Of a DNA stretch of 21,133 bases, positions 1-7,107 are shown piece after piece. The notes below the pieces were generated by a model. It was not told the DNA's origin, did not search any database, and was given only the letters and a program-made list of their open reading frames with translations. How positions within the stretch are numbered: the first letter of the stretch is position 1; every line of letters begins with the position of its first letter. This DNA comes from Ruminococcus sp. (GTDB lineage: Bacteria > Bacillota > Clostridia > Oscillospirales > Ruminococcaceae): contig JAISHJ010000030.1 in NCBI GenBank assembly GCA_031262625.1, positions 1 to 21,133 on the forward strand. The letters run 5' to 3'. Position numbers and translations under genes: made by a program.

Positions 1-543
1 CTCGGAAATCCGGGAATGGAGTATAATAATACCAGACATAACGCCGGATTTATTGCAGCCGATAGGCTGATTAAAGAAACCGGCGGAAGCTTTGATAAAC
101 TTCGTTTTAAATCAAAAACTGCGGATATAAATATAAACGGAAACAGAGTTTTAGTAATCAAGCCTATTACTTTCATGAACTGCAGCGGAGAAGCTGTTGT
201 TGAAGCGATGAACTACTATAAAATAAAGTCCGATCATGTACTTATCATTTGCGATGATATTTATCTTGAGCCGGGAGTTATACGTATACGGCGTAAAGGT
301 TCTCACGGCGGTCATAACGGCTTAAAATCAATTACAGAACTTTCGGGCGATGAAAATTTCCCGCGGATAAAGGTTGGTGTCGGTAACAAACCTGACGGCT
401 ACAGCCTTTCGGATTGGGTTTTAAGTAAATTCACCGACAGCGATAAACTAAAGATGGAAAAAGCTTATGAAAATATAATTGATGCGGTAAAACTTATTAT
501 TGACGGACAGATAGAAAAAGCAATGAATAAATACAGCAAATAG
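1..543 (+). CDS. pth: Peptidyl-tRNA hydrolase, 5' end cut by window edge
   Basis: The enzyme hydrolyses the ester bond of peptidyl-tRNAs released prematurely from ribosomes, recycling tRNA in the cytoplasm. The reading frame is open from base 1 and gives LGNPG directly before the first internal ATG (base 16). LGNPG-x-EY-x-NTRHN-x-GF is the family N-terminal signature, so the true start lies a few codons upstream of the window and the ATG at 16 is not the start. Seen motifs are TRHNAGF (catalytic His), KPITFMN (substrate-binding Asn), CDDIYLEPG (catalytic Asp) and GSHGGHNGLKSI (conserved Asn). About 180 residues are visible, against a usual length of 185-195. The next gene starts 12 bases after the stop on the same strand, so the two are probably cotranscribed. 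Confidence 0.96.
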   Translation, partial: LGNPGMEYNNTRHNAGFIAADRLIKETGGSFDKLRFKSKTADININGNRVLVIKPITFMNCSGEAVVEAMNYYKIKSDHVLIICDDIYLEPGVIRIRRKGSHGGHNGLKSITELSGDENFPRIKVGVGNKPDGYSLSDWVLSKFTDSDKLKMEKAYENIIDAVKLIIDGQIEKAMNKYSK

Positions 544-555
544 AGGTTAATTATT

Positions 556-1221
556 TTGGTAGATATATTAAGCGGAAAAAACGGTATTATATTTGATATG
601 GACGGCACTCTTATCGACAGTACACAAACGTGGATTGATGCAGATGTTGAGTTCGGTTATCAAAATGGATTTGTCTATACTGAAGAAATGCTGATTGCGA
701 CAAAAACACTCAAATTTATGAAAGCTTGTGAATATCTTTCGCAGTTTTGCGATTACACTCCGGAAGAAACTGCTAAGCGATACTACGACATCTTAAAATC
801 AAAGTACGGCGATTGTCCTGTCACAGCCGGAGCGGAAGAATTTTTATCATTATGTAAAGACAACGGTATAAAAATGTGCATACTTACTGCCGGAATAAAG
901 CCGCTTGCAGACAAGGTATTGGTGAAAAATAACCTTACGGATTACTTTGAATTTATAGCTACTGCCGACAGTATTGATTATGACAAGCGCGATCCGGAAG
1001 CATTTATTGTCTGTGCTGAAAAATTAGGGCTTAAAATCAAGGATGTTCTCGTAATTGAGGATAGTTTTCATGCGGTACAAGCTGCGAAAAAAGCCGGCGC
1101 TCAAGTAATCGGAATGATTAATTCCGGGAATTATTTTGAACATAACGAACTGCGGGAAATATGCGATAAAACTATCGGCGATTTTAACGACCTTTTGCCG
1201 AAAAACCTTGTTACTCCATAA
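556..1221 (+). CDS. HAD-superfamily hydrolase, beta-phosphoglucomutase/phosphatase-like (subfamily IA)
   Basis: Predicted Mg-dependent phosphohydrolase or phosphomutase of 221 aa; the substrate cannot be read from sequence. HAD motif I is FDMDGTLID, with nucleophile D14 and acid/base D16. Motif II is the Thr of ILTAG (T111), the motif III basic residue is near K144-R145 in YDKRDPEAF, and motif IV is VIEDS (E168, D169). A helical cap domain lies between motif I and motif II, as in subfamily IA. The start is TTG at 556, preceded by AGAGGTT about 9 bases upstream; no better ATG exists before motif I. It follows pth by 12 bases. Its 3' end overlaps the convergent sigF 3' end by 11 bp with no terminator between. 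It could equally be annotated as a phosphoglycolate phosphatase-like protein. Confidence 0.9.
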   Translation: MVDILSGKNGIIFDMDGTLIDSTQTWIDADVEFGYQNGFVYTEEMLIATKTLKFMKACEYLSQFCDYTPEETAKRYYDILKSKYGDCPVTAGAEEFLSLCKDNGIKMCILTAGIKPLADKVLVKNNLTDYFEFIATADSIDYDKRDPEAFIVCAEKLGLKIKDVLVIEDSFHAVQAAKKAGAQVIGMINSGNYFEHNELREICDKTIGDFNDLLPKNLVTP

Positions 1222-1879
1222 GATAACCGCGGATTTTTTGCAGGACTTTTTTCTCATTACGTGAGACCTGTACTTGATTTGTAGATAAAACAGATGCCGT
1301 TTGCGCTTGAGTTAAGCCTTTAAAAAAGCGCAGTGATATAAGCCTTCGCTCGTCATCGGAAAGATAACGCAGTACCTGACGGAGCGAAATTATATCTACC
1401 ATATCACGTTCGTGGGATGGTACAGGTATATCGCGTATTTCGTCTTCATCATCACCGCTATAAGTGAGAGACAAAAGCGGCTTTGTACTCGATATCGCTT
1501 CAATAACATCATCAAGCGGTGAATCGGATATTTGCGCAAGCTCGGAAACTGTCGGTTCATGTCCTTTTTCACGGATAAAACGCTCTCTTTGTGCAGAAAG
1601 CTTAAGCGATAATTCTTTTATACTTCGGCTGATTTTTACCGCGCCGTCATCGCGGAAAAGCCTTTTGAGTTCACCTAAAATAACCGGTACGGCGTATGTC
1701 GAAAAGCGATTACCGAGTGATTCATCAAACCCGCTTACTGCCTTAACAAGCCCGATACAACCGACAGAATAGAGGTCGTCATAATCGAATCCCTTACCGG
1801 TAAAGCGCGCTACACACATTCTCACCAAACCGAGGTTTTCTTCGGTGAATTTATCTTTTTCAGTTTTTTTTAACAACAT
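1211..1879 (-). CDS. sigF: RNA polymerase sporulation sigma factor sigma-F
   Basis: Forespore-specific sigma-70 family factor, 222 aa, which directs the first compartment-specific transcription in endospore formation. Region 2 spans about residues 15-80 (GFDYDDLYSVGCIGLVKAV then RFSTYAVPVILGELKR). Region 3 follows, and region 4 ends in a helix-turn-helix with NQVQVSRNEKKVL, which resembles the SigF QVQVSR-x-EKK signature. The assignment to sigF rather than sigG rests on that motif and on the operon: it is the third gene after spoIIAA and spoIIAB, overlapping the spoIIAB stop by 10 bp (translational coupling). The protein is about 30 residues shorter than B. subtilis SigF, mainly at the N-terminus. 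Activity should be held off by the SpoIIAB anti-sigma factor until SpoIIAA is dephosphorylated; the phosphatase SpoIIE is not in the window. Confidence 0.95.
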   Translation of the reverse strand: MLLKKTEKDKFTEENLGLVRMCVARFTGKGFDYDDLYSVGCIGLVKAVSGFDESLGNRFSTYAVPVILGELKRLFRDDGAVKISRSIKELSLKLSAQRERFIREKGHEPTVSELAQISDSPLDDVIEAISSTKPLLSLTYSGDDEDEIRDIPVPSHERDMVDIISLRQVLRYLSDDERRLISLRFFKGLTQAQTASVLSTNQVQVSRNEKKVLQKIRGYLME

Positions 1880-2292
1880 ATATTTTTTATCAGCGTAACA
1901 GTTGTTCCTTTTCCCGGCGCACTTTTGACGGTCATGCGGTCGGTAAAGCTCTCCATAACCGCAAAACCAAGCCCGGCACGTTCTTCTTCCGGGCGCGAGG
2001 TCCAGAGCGGTTCCATCGCACGTTTTACATCGTCAATACCGCACCCGCGATCGGTTATACGAATATGTATTTTGCCGTTCGCAGCCTTTACCGTAAGCGT
2101 AATAAATCCCGGTTTTTCACGGTAAGCGTGTACAATACAGTTTGTGACTGCTTCGGAAACAGCTGTTTTTATTTCCGCTATTTCCGCAATTGACGGATTA
2201 AGTTCAGATATAAACGCACTTACTGAAATCCTTGCGAGACGTTCATTTTCCGGATTTGACGGAAAGATAAGTTTCATTTCATTTTTAATCAT
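1870..2292 (-). CDS. spoIIAB: Anti-sigma-F factor / serine kinase SpoIIAB
   Basis: GHKL-fold ATPase and protein serine kinase, 140 aa. It binds sigma-F and phosphorylates SpoIIAA, setting compartment-specific sigma-F activity. The N-terminus (IKNEMKL-F) and the N-box region SEAVTNCIVHAY (Glu47, Asn51) match SpoIIAB closely. The G1 box is DRGCGI and the ATP-lid/G2 region is GLGFAVMESF. Length is close to the 146 aa of the B. subtilis protein. It begins 19 bases after the spoIIAA stop and overlaps sigF by 10 bp, giving the classical spoIIA operon order. No unusual residues were seen in the ATP-binding boxes. Confidence 0.97.
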   Translation of the reverse strand: MIKNEMKLIFPSNPENERLARISVSAFISELNPSIAEIAEIKTAVSEAVTNCIVHAYREKPGFITLTVKAANGKIHIRITDRGCGIDDVKRAMEPLWTSRPEEERAGLGFAVMESFTDRMTVKSAPGKGTTVTLIKNICC

Positions 2293-2311
2293 TGTTTTAC
2301 CCCGTTATAGA

Positions 2312-2632
2312 CTACTTTATTTCCGCTAATTTTTCGATTCCAGCGATTTTCATAACTCTCTTAATAGTTCCCGAAGTGCCGGAAACTATAAGCCTTCCTC
2401 CCAATGCCGAAAGCTTTTTGTAACGCCCCATTATAAGCCCGATTCCGCTTGAATCCATGAATTCAACCTTTGCGAAATTGAGAGTTAATGTTTTCGGCTT
2501 GTGTCTGTCAATAGCGTAATCAATATCGTTACGCAAAGATGCCGCGTTTTTATGGTCAATATCACCGGATAAAAACACTTCTACTCTGTCGTTTTCTGCC
2601 TCTATTATAATAGGTTCGGTTATTGTTGACAC
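2312..2632 (-). CDS. spoIIAA: Anti-anti-sigma factor SpoIIAA (STAS domain)
   Basis: STAS-domain antagonist of SpoIIAB, 106 aa. In its dephosphorylated form it displaces sigma-F from SpoIIAB in the forespore. The phosphorylation loop reads FMDSSGIGLIMGRYK, and the second Ser (about S62) corresponds to phosphorylated Ser58 of B. subtilis. The start is GTG at 2632, preceded on the minus strand by AGAGGT about 7 bases upstream. First gene of the spoIIA operon, divergent from manA across a 139-bp AT-rich intergenic region. A GAAT core resembling a sigma-H -10 lies in that region, but no convincing sigma-H -35 or clean Spo0A box was found, so the promoter is not assigned. Confidence 0.96.
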   Translation of the reverse strand: MSTITEPIIIEAENDRVEVFLSGDIDHKNAASLRNDIDYAIDRHKPKTLTLNFAKVEFMDSSGIGLIMGRYKKLSALGGRLIVSGTSGTIKRVMKIAGIEKLAEIK

Positions 2633-2771
2633 TTTTTTACCTCTGTTTATTTTGTAATAATATTCATATTATATATAAAGTTCAGTGCGGATTTTGTCAT
2701 TATGAGTAAGTACGAAAAAAATATTTAAATTATTTATTTTAATAAAATCGTAACAAAAAATTTATAAATGT

Positions 2772-3782
2772 GTGGTAAAATATATGGATAATGTTTATTA
2801 TATTGACGATTTAAAAGTATATCCGCTTCTTATGGAACCTGTGTTTAAGGATTACCTTTGGGGCGGAACAAGATTACGCGACGAATTCGGAAAAAACAGC
2901 AGTTTAGAAAAGATCGCGGAAAGCTGGGAAGTTTCGACACAAAACGGCAATCTGTCAAAGATCGCAAACGGTATATACAGCGGTAAAAGTCTTAACGATT
3001 ATATAAATTCAGACAGTGAAAGAATTTTAGGTATAAACTGCGCGAAAATGACGGAATTTCCTGTCCTCATTAAGCTTATTGATGCGAAGGATAACCTCTC
3101 GGTACAGGTTCACCCGAATGACAAATATATGCTCAAAAAAGGCGCTCTTTTCGGTAAATCCGAAATGTGGTACATCATGGACTGTGAGCCGGGCGCATCC
3201 ATAATATTAGGCTTTAACCGGGATATAACTAAGGAAGAGTTTGAAGAGCGGATTAAGAATAATACTCTGCTTGAAGCAGTCAACAAAATTCCCGTAAAAA
3301 AAGGCGACTGCTATTACGTAGAAGCAGGAACGCTTCATGCAATCGGCAAGGGAATCTTAATCGCAGAAATTCAACAAAATTCCGACGTAACCTTCCGTGT
3401 TTATGATTACGGAAGAAAAGATGCAAACGGCAATTCACGCGAACTTCATATTAGTGAAGCAATAGAAGTAACAGAGCGTACGAAGCCTCACGGTAACTAT
3501 AACGGCATAAATAAGCATATGAACGATGGTTCAAAACTGCTTGCTAAACACAGTAATTTTACCGTTTACGAATGTGATAATATAAAAACGATGACCGTTA
3601 ACGATGAATCGTTTTGTGCACTTTTATTTGTTGACGGAACGGGAAGTCTTTCATATTATGAAAACGGCAGTAGGGAGCAGTTCAAATTCACACGCGGAGA
3701 CAGTGTATTTATCCCCGCCGGATTCGGTACATTTTCCCTTGCCGGCGATTTTACAGTACTCAAAACAGTTATAGAAAAATAG
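2772..3782 (+). CDS. manA: Mannose-6-phosphate isomerase, class I
   Basis: Zn-dependent interconversion of mannose 6-phosphate and fructose 6-phosphate, cytoplasmic. The 336-aa cupin protein shows the type I signature: PVFKDYLWGGTRLRDEFG near the N-terminus, zinc-ligand motif QVHPND (Q112, H114), GKSEMWYIMDC (E131), YYVEAGTLHAIGKG (H189), then QQNSDVTFRVYDYGR. It is close in length to the short Bacillus-type enzymes (about 315 aa). Start choice is uncertain: GTG at 2772 and ATG at 2784 are both in frame and neither has a clear Shine-Dalgarno; homology begins only near residue 18, so ATG 2784 is at least as likely. The glucokinase gene follows after 7 bases, so this is a hexose-phosphate entry pair. 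Confidence 0.94.
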   Translation: MVKYMDNVYYIDDLKVYPLLMEPVFKDYLWGGTRLRDEFGKNSSLEKIAESWEVSTQNGNLSKIANGIYSGKSLNDYINSDSERILGINCAKMTEFPVLIKLIDAKDNLSVQVHPNDKYMLKKGALFGKSEMWYIMDCEPGASIILGFNRDITKEEFEERIKNNTLLEAVNKIPVKKGDCYYVEAGTLHAIGKGILIAEIQQNSDVTFRVYDYGRKDANGNSRELHISEAIEVTERTKPHGNYNGINKHMNDGSKLLAKHSNFTVYECDNIKTMTVNDESFCALLFVDGTGSLSYYENGSREQFKFTRGDSVFIPAGFGTFSLAGDFTVLKTVIEK

Positions 3783-3789
3783 AGGAATT

Positions 3790-4749
3790 ATGAAATATTA
3801 TATTGGAATTGACCTCGGCGGAACGAATATTAAAGCCGGAGTAGTTACGGAAGAATACAAAATTATCTCGAAAGCTACTACCAAAACCGCTCTGCCGCGT
3901 TCTGCGGACGGAATTGCAGCAGATATGGCGAAAACCGCACTTGAGGCGGTGAAGGTTGCCGGGATTTATCTTGCTGATGTGGAGTGGATCGGCATAGGCA
4001 CACCGGGAATTGCCGACAACGAAAACGGAACTATACCGTATTCAAATAATCTCGGATTCTATGACGTACCCATGCGCGAATATATTAATCGCGATATTGA
4101 TAAACCTGTTTATATTGCAAACGATGCTAACGCCGCCGCTTATGGTGAATTTTTAGCGGGTGCGGCAAAAGGCGCTTCCGACGCGGTTTGTATTACCCTT
4201 GGAACCGGGGTAGGCGCCGGAGTAATTATTGACGGGAAAATCTTTACCGGGCGAAACCTTGCCGGAACTGAAATTGGGCATACGGTTATTGATCCTAACG
4301 GCAGACAGTGCACTTGCGGGCGAAACGGTTGTTTTGAAGTTTTCTCCTCAGCGACAGGACTTATAAACATGACAAAAGATAAGATTTCCGAATATCCCGA
4401 CAGTCTTCTTTCAAAGATGGCGAAAGAAGATAACCACGTTTCCGCAAGACACGCTTTTAACGCAATGCGCGAAGGCGACCAAGCCGGAAAAGATGTTGTC
4501 GAGCGATACATTAAATATCTTTCTATCGGAATGTCGAATGTAATTAATATTTTTCAGCCTGATATTTTATGTATCGGCGGCGGAGTATGCAACGAAGGCG
4601 ATCCGCTTCTTCTTCCGCTTAAAGCTTTGATAAGAGAGCAGATTTACACAAAAATGCTGACAAAAAATACTGAAATTGTACTTGCGAAACTCGGCAACGA
4701 CGCGGGAATAATCGGTGCGGCTTTCCTCGGTAAAAGTGTAATAAAATAA
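3790..4749 (+). CDS. ROK-family glucokinase
   Basis: ATP-dependent sugar kinase, predicted to phosphorylate glucose to glucose 6-phosphate (319 aa). It opens with the ASKHA phosphate-1 motif IGIDLGGTNIKAG. It continues with ANDANAAAYGE (catalytic Asp near D112), LGTGVGAGVIIDG (phosphate-2), the ROK sugar-binding EIGH (E161, H164), and the zinc motif CTCGRNGCFE (C174, C176, C181). A C-terminal adenosine segment around CIGGGVCNEGD is present. The N-terminus is directly catalytic, with no DNA-binding HTH, so it is a kinase and not a ROK repressor. The ribosome site AGAGGAAT sits just upstream. Glucose is inferred from length and resemblance to Firmicute GlcK; other hexoses or N-acetyl sugars are possible. 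Its place after manA suggests hexose assimilation. Confidence 0.92.
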   Translation: MKYYIGIDLGGTNIKAGVVTEEYKIISKATTKTALPRSADGIAADMAKTALEAVKVAGIYLADVEWIGIGTPGIADNENGTIPYSNNLGFYDVPMREYINRDIDKPVYIANDANAAAYGEFLAGAAKGASDAVCITLGTGVGAGVIIDGKIFTGRNLAGTEIGHTVIDPNGRQCTCGRNGCFEVFSSATGLINMTKDKISEYPDSLLSKMAKEDNHVSARHAFNAMREGDQAGKDVVERYIKYLSIGMSNVINIFQPDILCIGGGVCNEGDPLLLPLKALIREQIYTKMLTKNTEIVLAKLGNDAGIIGAAFLGKSVIK

Positions 4750-4775
4750 TCATCGCTCTTTGAAAGGTTCAGATT

Positions 4776-5303
4776 ATGATCGGTGTACCTTACGATCCGA
4801 ATATAATACCGCTTACAAGAATATTTGACCTAATGATTCTTTATGAGACAGGAAATCCTGCACGAATCGGACATTTTCTAAAAGTTCACGGTTATGCGGC
4901 ACAGATAGGAAGATTAGAAAAAATCGGTTATCCGAAACAGTTAATCCTCGAGATGGCTGCTATAATGCATGACATCGGAATAAAACCTGCGCTCGAAAAA
5001 TACGGGAGCAGCGCCGGGCAGTATCAGGAAGAATTAGGTCCGAGCGCAGCACTCCAAATGATAAAGATGATGAATATTCCGGATAAGACGATTGAGCGTG
5101 TATGCTTTCTTATCGGGCATCATCATACATACACAGGTGTTGATGGTATTGACTGGCAGATACTGCTTGAAGCCGATTTTTTAGTGAATATGGAAGAAGA
5201 AAAAATGAGCGAAAAAGCGATAGAATCCGCTTACAAAAATGTTTTCAAAACGCCTTCGGGTAAGCGTTTGTGTGAGATAATTTATGGAGTAAAAACGGAT
5301 TAG
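4776..5303 (+). CDS. HD-domain phosphohydrolase
   Basis: Predicted metal-dependent phosphohydrolase of 175 aa. The visible HD signature is H33/H38, then MHDIGI (H65, D66), then IGHHHTY (H115-H117), then D134 in LLEADFLVN, the canonical order H...HD...H...D. The substrate is unknown; single-domain HD proteins of this size act on nucleotides or as generic phosphatases. A GAAAGG ribosome site lies 9 bases before the ATG. The next gene starts 2 bases after this stop, so it is cotranscribed with the small membrane protein and probably with smpB. There is no HD-GYP motif and no sensory domain. Confidence 0.85.
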   Translation: MIGVPYDPNIIPLTRIFDLMILYETGNPARIGHFLKVHGYAAQIGRLEKIGYPKQLILEMAAIMHDIGIKPALEKYGSSAGQYQEELGPSAALQMIKMMNIPDKTIERVCFLIGHHHTYTGVDGIDWQILLEADFLVNMEEEKMSEKAIESAYKNVFKTPSGKRLCEIIYGVKTD

Positions 5304-5305
5304 AT

Positions 5306-5740
5306 ATGAAAAAAACAACAGGGAAAATTACAGCCGTTATAACTCTGGTTTTGTCGATAGCGATTTTTATTTTCACCGGGATATTTGACGGAGAAACGAA
5401 GGCAGTAGAACGATATTTCGATGCAATCGACCGACAGGACCAAACAGCGTTTGATAAGTATTCCGAAAAGAAAATAAATGTTGATTCTATCAGAAGCGAT
5501 TACATCAGAAAAAGCGGATTAGAAGATTCGGACGATATTGATTTTAAGGTTGAGTTTCCATCAGGTGCGACAATTAAACAAGGCGGCGATAACTTTGCCG
5601 TACCGATAAAACTAACGATTTATGATGACAAGGAACATTACATTTTTGAAGCGACAGCCAATGTAACTTATATTGGCAAGAAATGGCGTGTGTTTAGTGT
5701 GACGCACACTGTCGATACACAGAGAGAGACAGGGGAGTAA
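5306..5740 (+). CDS. Small membrane-anchored protein of unknown function
   Basis: Unrecognised 144-aa protein. Residues 8-28 form one hydrophobic segment after a Lys-rich start (MKKTTGK), which fits a signal anchor or an uncleaved signal peptide; no lipobox Cys is present. The rest is hydrophilic and predicted to face outward. It begins with a short helix (AVERYFDAIDRQDQ) followed by beta-rich sequence ending ANVTYIGKKWRVFSV, a layout like the NTF2-like or DUF4878-type extracytoplasmic domains in which a short repeat-size helix precedes a curved sheet. That fold idea is inference only. It lies between the HD hydrolase (2-base gap) and smpB (2-base gap), so it is clearly part of the same transcript. 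Confidence 0.8.
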   Translation: MKKTTGKITAVITLVLSIAIFIFTGIFDGETKAVERYFDAIDRQDQTAFDKYSEKKINVDSIRSDYIRKSGLEDSDDIDFKVEFPSGATIKQGGDNFAVPIKLTIYDDKEHYIFEATANVTYIGKKWRVFSVTHTVDTQRETGE

Positions 5741-5742
5741 TT

Positions 5743-6201
5743 ATGGGCATTAAGACAATTGCCGAAAATCGTTCGGTAAGACACGAATATTTTGTTCTCG
5801 ACACCTTTGAAGCGGGAATAGAACTTTTAGGGACGGAAGTTAAGTCAATACGCGGCGGCGGTGTTAACCTTAAGGACAGTTGGTGTGCGGTAGAACACGG
5901 TGAACTTTTTATAAAACAGATGCACATTTCGCCCTATGAACGCGGTAACATTTTTAACAGAGACAGTCTCCGTCCGAGACGCCTTTTAATGCACAAAAAG
6001 GAGATAGCAAGCCTTTTCGGTAAAGTTAAGCAGCAGGGTTTGACTCTTATCCCGGTGAGCCTTTACTTTAAGGATTCAAAGGTAAAAGTGCAGTTGGGAC
6101 TCTGTAAAGGCAAACAGCTTCACGACAAACGAGATTCTGCTGCGGAGCGTACAGCAAGACGGGATATTGATCGCGCCCTCAAAAGCCGTAATAATATGTA
6201 A
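5743..6201 (+). CDS. smpB: SsrA-binding protein SmpB
   Basis: tmRNA-binding protein, 152 aa, required for trans-translation rescue of stalled ribosomes. The recognisable core is RSVRHEYFVLDTFEAGIEL, GTEVKSIRGGGVNLKDSW, HISPYERGN and RPRRLLMHKKEI. The basic C-terminal tail, DKRDSAAERTARRDIDRALK, folds into the mRNA channel of the ribosome. Normal family length. The ATG is preceded by GGGGAGT. Last gene of the manA-glk-HD-small TM-smpB string and followed at once by an intrinsic terminator. Its partner tmRNA gene (ssrA) was looked for just downstream and is not there, and rnr, a frequent neighbour of smpB in Firmicutes, is also absent. Confidence 0.97.
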   Translation: MGIKTIAENRSVRHEYFVLDTFEAGIELLGTEVKSIRGGGVNLKDSWCAVEHGELFIKQMHISPYERGNIFNRDSLRPRRLLMHKKEIASLFGKVKQQGLTLIPVSLYFKDSKVKVQLGLCKGKQLHDKRDSAAERTARRDIDRALKSRNNM

Positions 6202-6214
6202 ACATTTTATGAAT

Positions 6215-6249
6215 AATGCAATACTTCTCATTTCTGTATTGCATTTTTT
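6215..6249 (+). terminator. Rho-independent terminator after smpB
   Basis: Perfect 10-bp inverted repeat AATGCAATAC / GTATTGCATT (6215-6224 and 6236-6245) with an 11-base loop, running into six T residues (6244-6249). It starts 14 bases after the smpB stop. The stem is AT-rich but uninterrupted. Confidence 0.85.
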
Positions 6250-6267
6250 GTATTCCTATGTTATACT
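6240..6267 (+). promoter_or_regulatory. Candidate sigma-A promoter for the TrmN6-like gene
   Basis: TTGCAT at 6240-6245, a 16-base spacer, then TATACT at 6262-6267 (5 of 6 to TATAAT). The -35 is only 3 of 6. It would place a transcript start about 35 bases before the ATG at 6310. The -35 would lie inside the right arm of the smpB terminator. Confidence 0.4.
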
Positions 6268-6309
6268 TTGTATATGTACTTAGAAAATGCTCTTCAAGCG
6301 GAGAGTTTT

Positions 6310-6975
6310 ATGCTTGAAACCAAAACCGAAAACCTCGGTAAAGGGTTTGAAATTTTCATATCAAAAGACCACCGATTCGGGACTGATGCGCTTTTACTTG
6401 CAGAGTTTACTGCCGCAAGAAGAAAAGACAATGTTATCGACCTCGGTACAGGCTGCGGAATAATCCCATTTGTACTGTTAAGAGACTTTGGAGTATCTTC
6501 CGTTACTGCTGTTGATATTAGTCCGGAAGCGATTGAACTTCTAAAGCTTTCGGTAAAAGCTAACGATATCGGAAATATAACTCCGATAAATGCCGATTTG
6601 CGGAATTTAAGTTCTGAATATAACGGTAAATTTGATATTGTTACCTGCAATCCTCCATATAAAGCTGTTGGAACGGGGATAACGAACGCTGACGAAGCGA
6701 AACTACGCGCAAGACATGAAATAAGTTGTACGCAAGACGATGTTTGCATAGCGGCGTATAAACTACTAAAAAGCGGCGGCAAGCTATGTATGATAAATCG
6801 TACCGAACGTCTCGCCGACGTTATAAGCGCAATGCGAAGCGCTAAGATTGAACCGAAACGATTAAAGATGATTGCGAAGGATGAATTTTCAAAGCCTGTA
6901 CTGTTTTTAATAGAAGGAAAAAAAGACGGAAAGCCGTTCTTAAATATAGAACCTTCGATATTTACCAAAAATTAA
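6310..6975 (+). CDS. TrmN6-like SAM-dependent methyltransferase (tRNA adenine-N6 type)
   Basis: Class I SAM-dependent methyltransferase, 221 aa from this start. Motif I is VIDLGTGCGIIPF, the acidic motif II is VTAVDISPEA, and the catalytic motif IV is CNPPY, the NPPY signature of N6-adenine or N5-glutamine methylation. The N-terminal FEIFISKDHRFGTDALLLAEF corresponds to the Q-x-FSFSLDAVLLA-F region of YabB/TrmN6 proteins, which methylate A37 of tRNA1-Val in E. coli. The open frame extends upstream to a TTG at 6268, but ATG 6310 has a proper GGAGAG site (6300-6305), begins where homology begins, and lies downstream of the candidate -10, so it is preferred. In B. subtilis yabB is close to rsmI (yabC); the same pairing is kept here without the GIY-YIG gene between. 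The exact substrate is inferred. Confidence 0.85.
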   Translation: MLETKTENLGKGFEIFISKDHRFGTDALLLAEFTAARRKDNVIDLGTGCGIIPFVLLRDFGVSSVTAVDISPEAIELLKLSVKANDIGNITPINADLRNLSSEYNGKFDIVTCNPPYKAVGTGITNADEAKLRARHEISCTQDDVCIAAYKLLKSGGKLCMINRTERLADVISAMRSAKIEPKRLKMIAKDEFSKPVLFLIEGKKDGKPFLNIEPSIFTKN

Positions 6976-7107
6976 TGTAAAGCCACACGACTTTACTCGT
7001 GCTTCTAAACGCCGTGCAGAACTAAACAGAATAATTAAATTACAATTAATAGTGTAAGGCTAAATCACTTAACGCTGTAATTACTATAAGTAAAACGAAA
7101 GATAAAT

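Noticed and set aside
2633..2771. Sigma-H promoter or Spo0A box for spoIIA
   Set aside because: A GAAT core on the minus strand and TTTTGTCATT at 2692-2701 are suggestive, but no AGGA-type -35 lies at the right distance and the 0A-box core matches at only 4 of 7 bases.
2763..2780. Sigma-A -10 elements (TATAAA, TAAAAT) for manA
   Set aside because: They lie on or within about 10 bases of the candidate start codons with no matching -35, so they cannot be told from AT-rich background.
6202..6267. tmRNA (ssrA) gene next to smpB
   Set aside because: The gap is only 66 bases and is fully used by the terminator and candidate promoter; no tRNA-like end is present.
6986..7001. Hairpin CACGA/TCGTG after the TrmN6-like gene as a terminator
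   Set aside because: Only 5 bp with no T run behind it.
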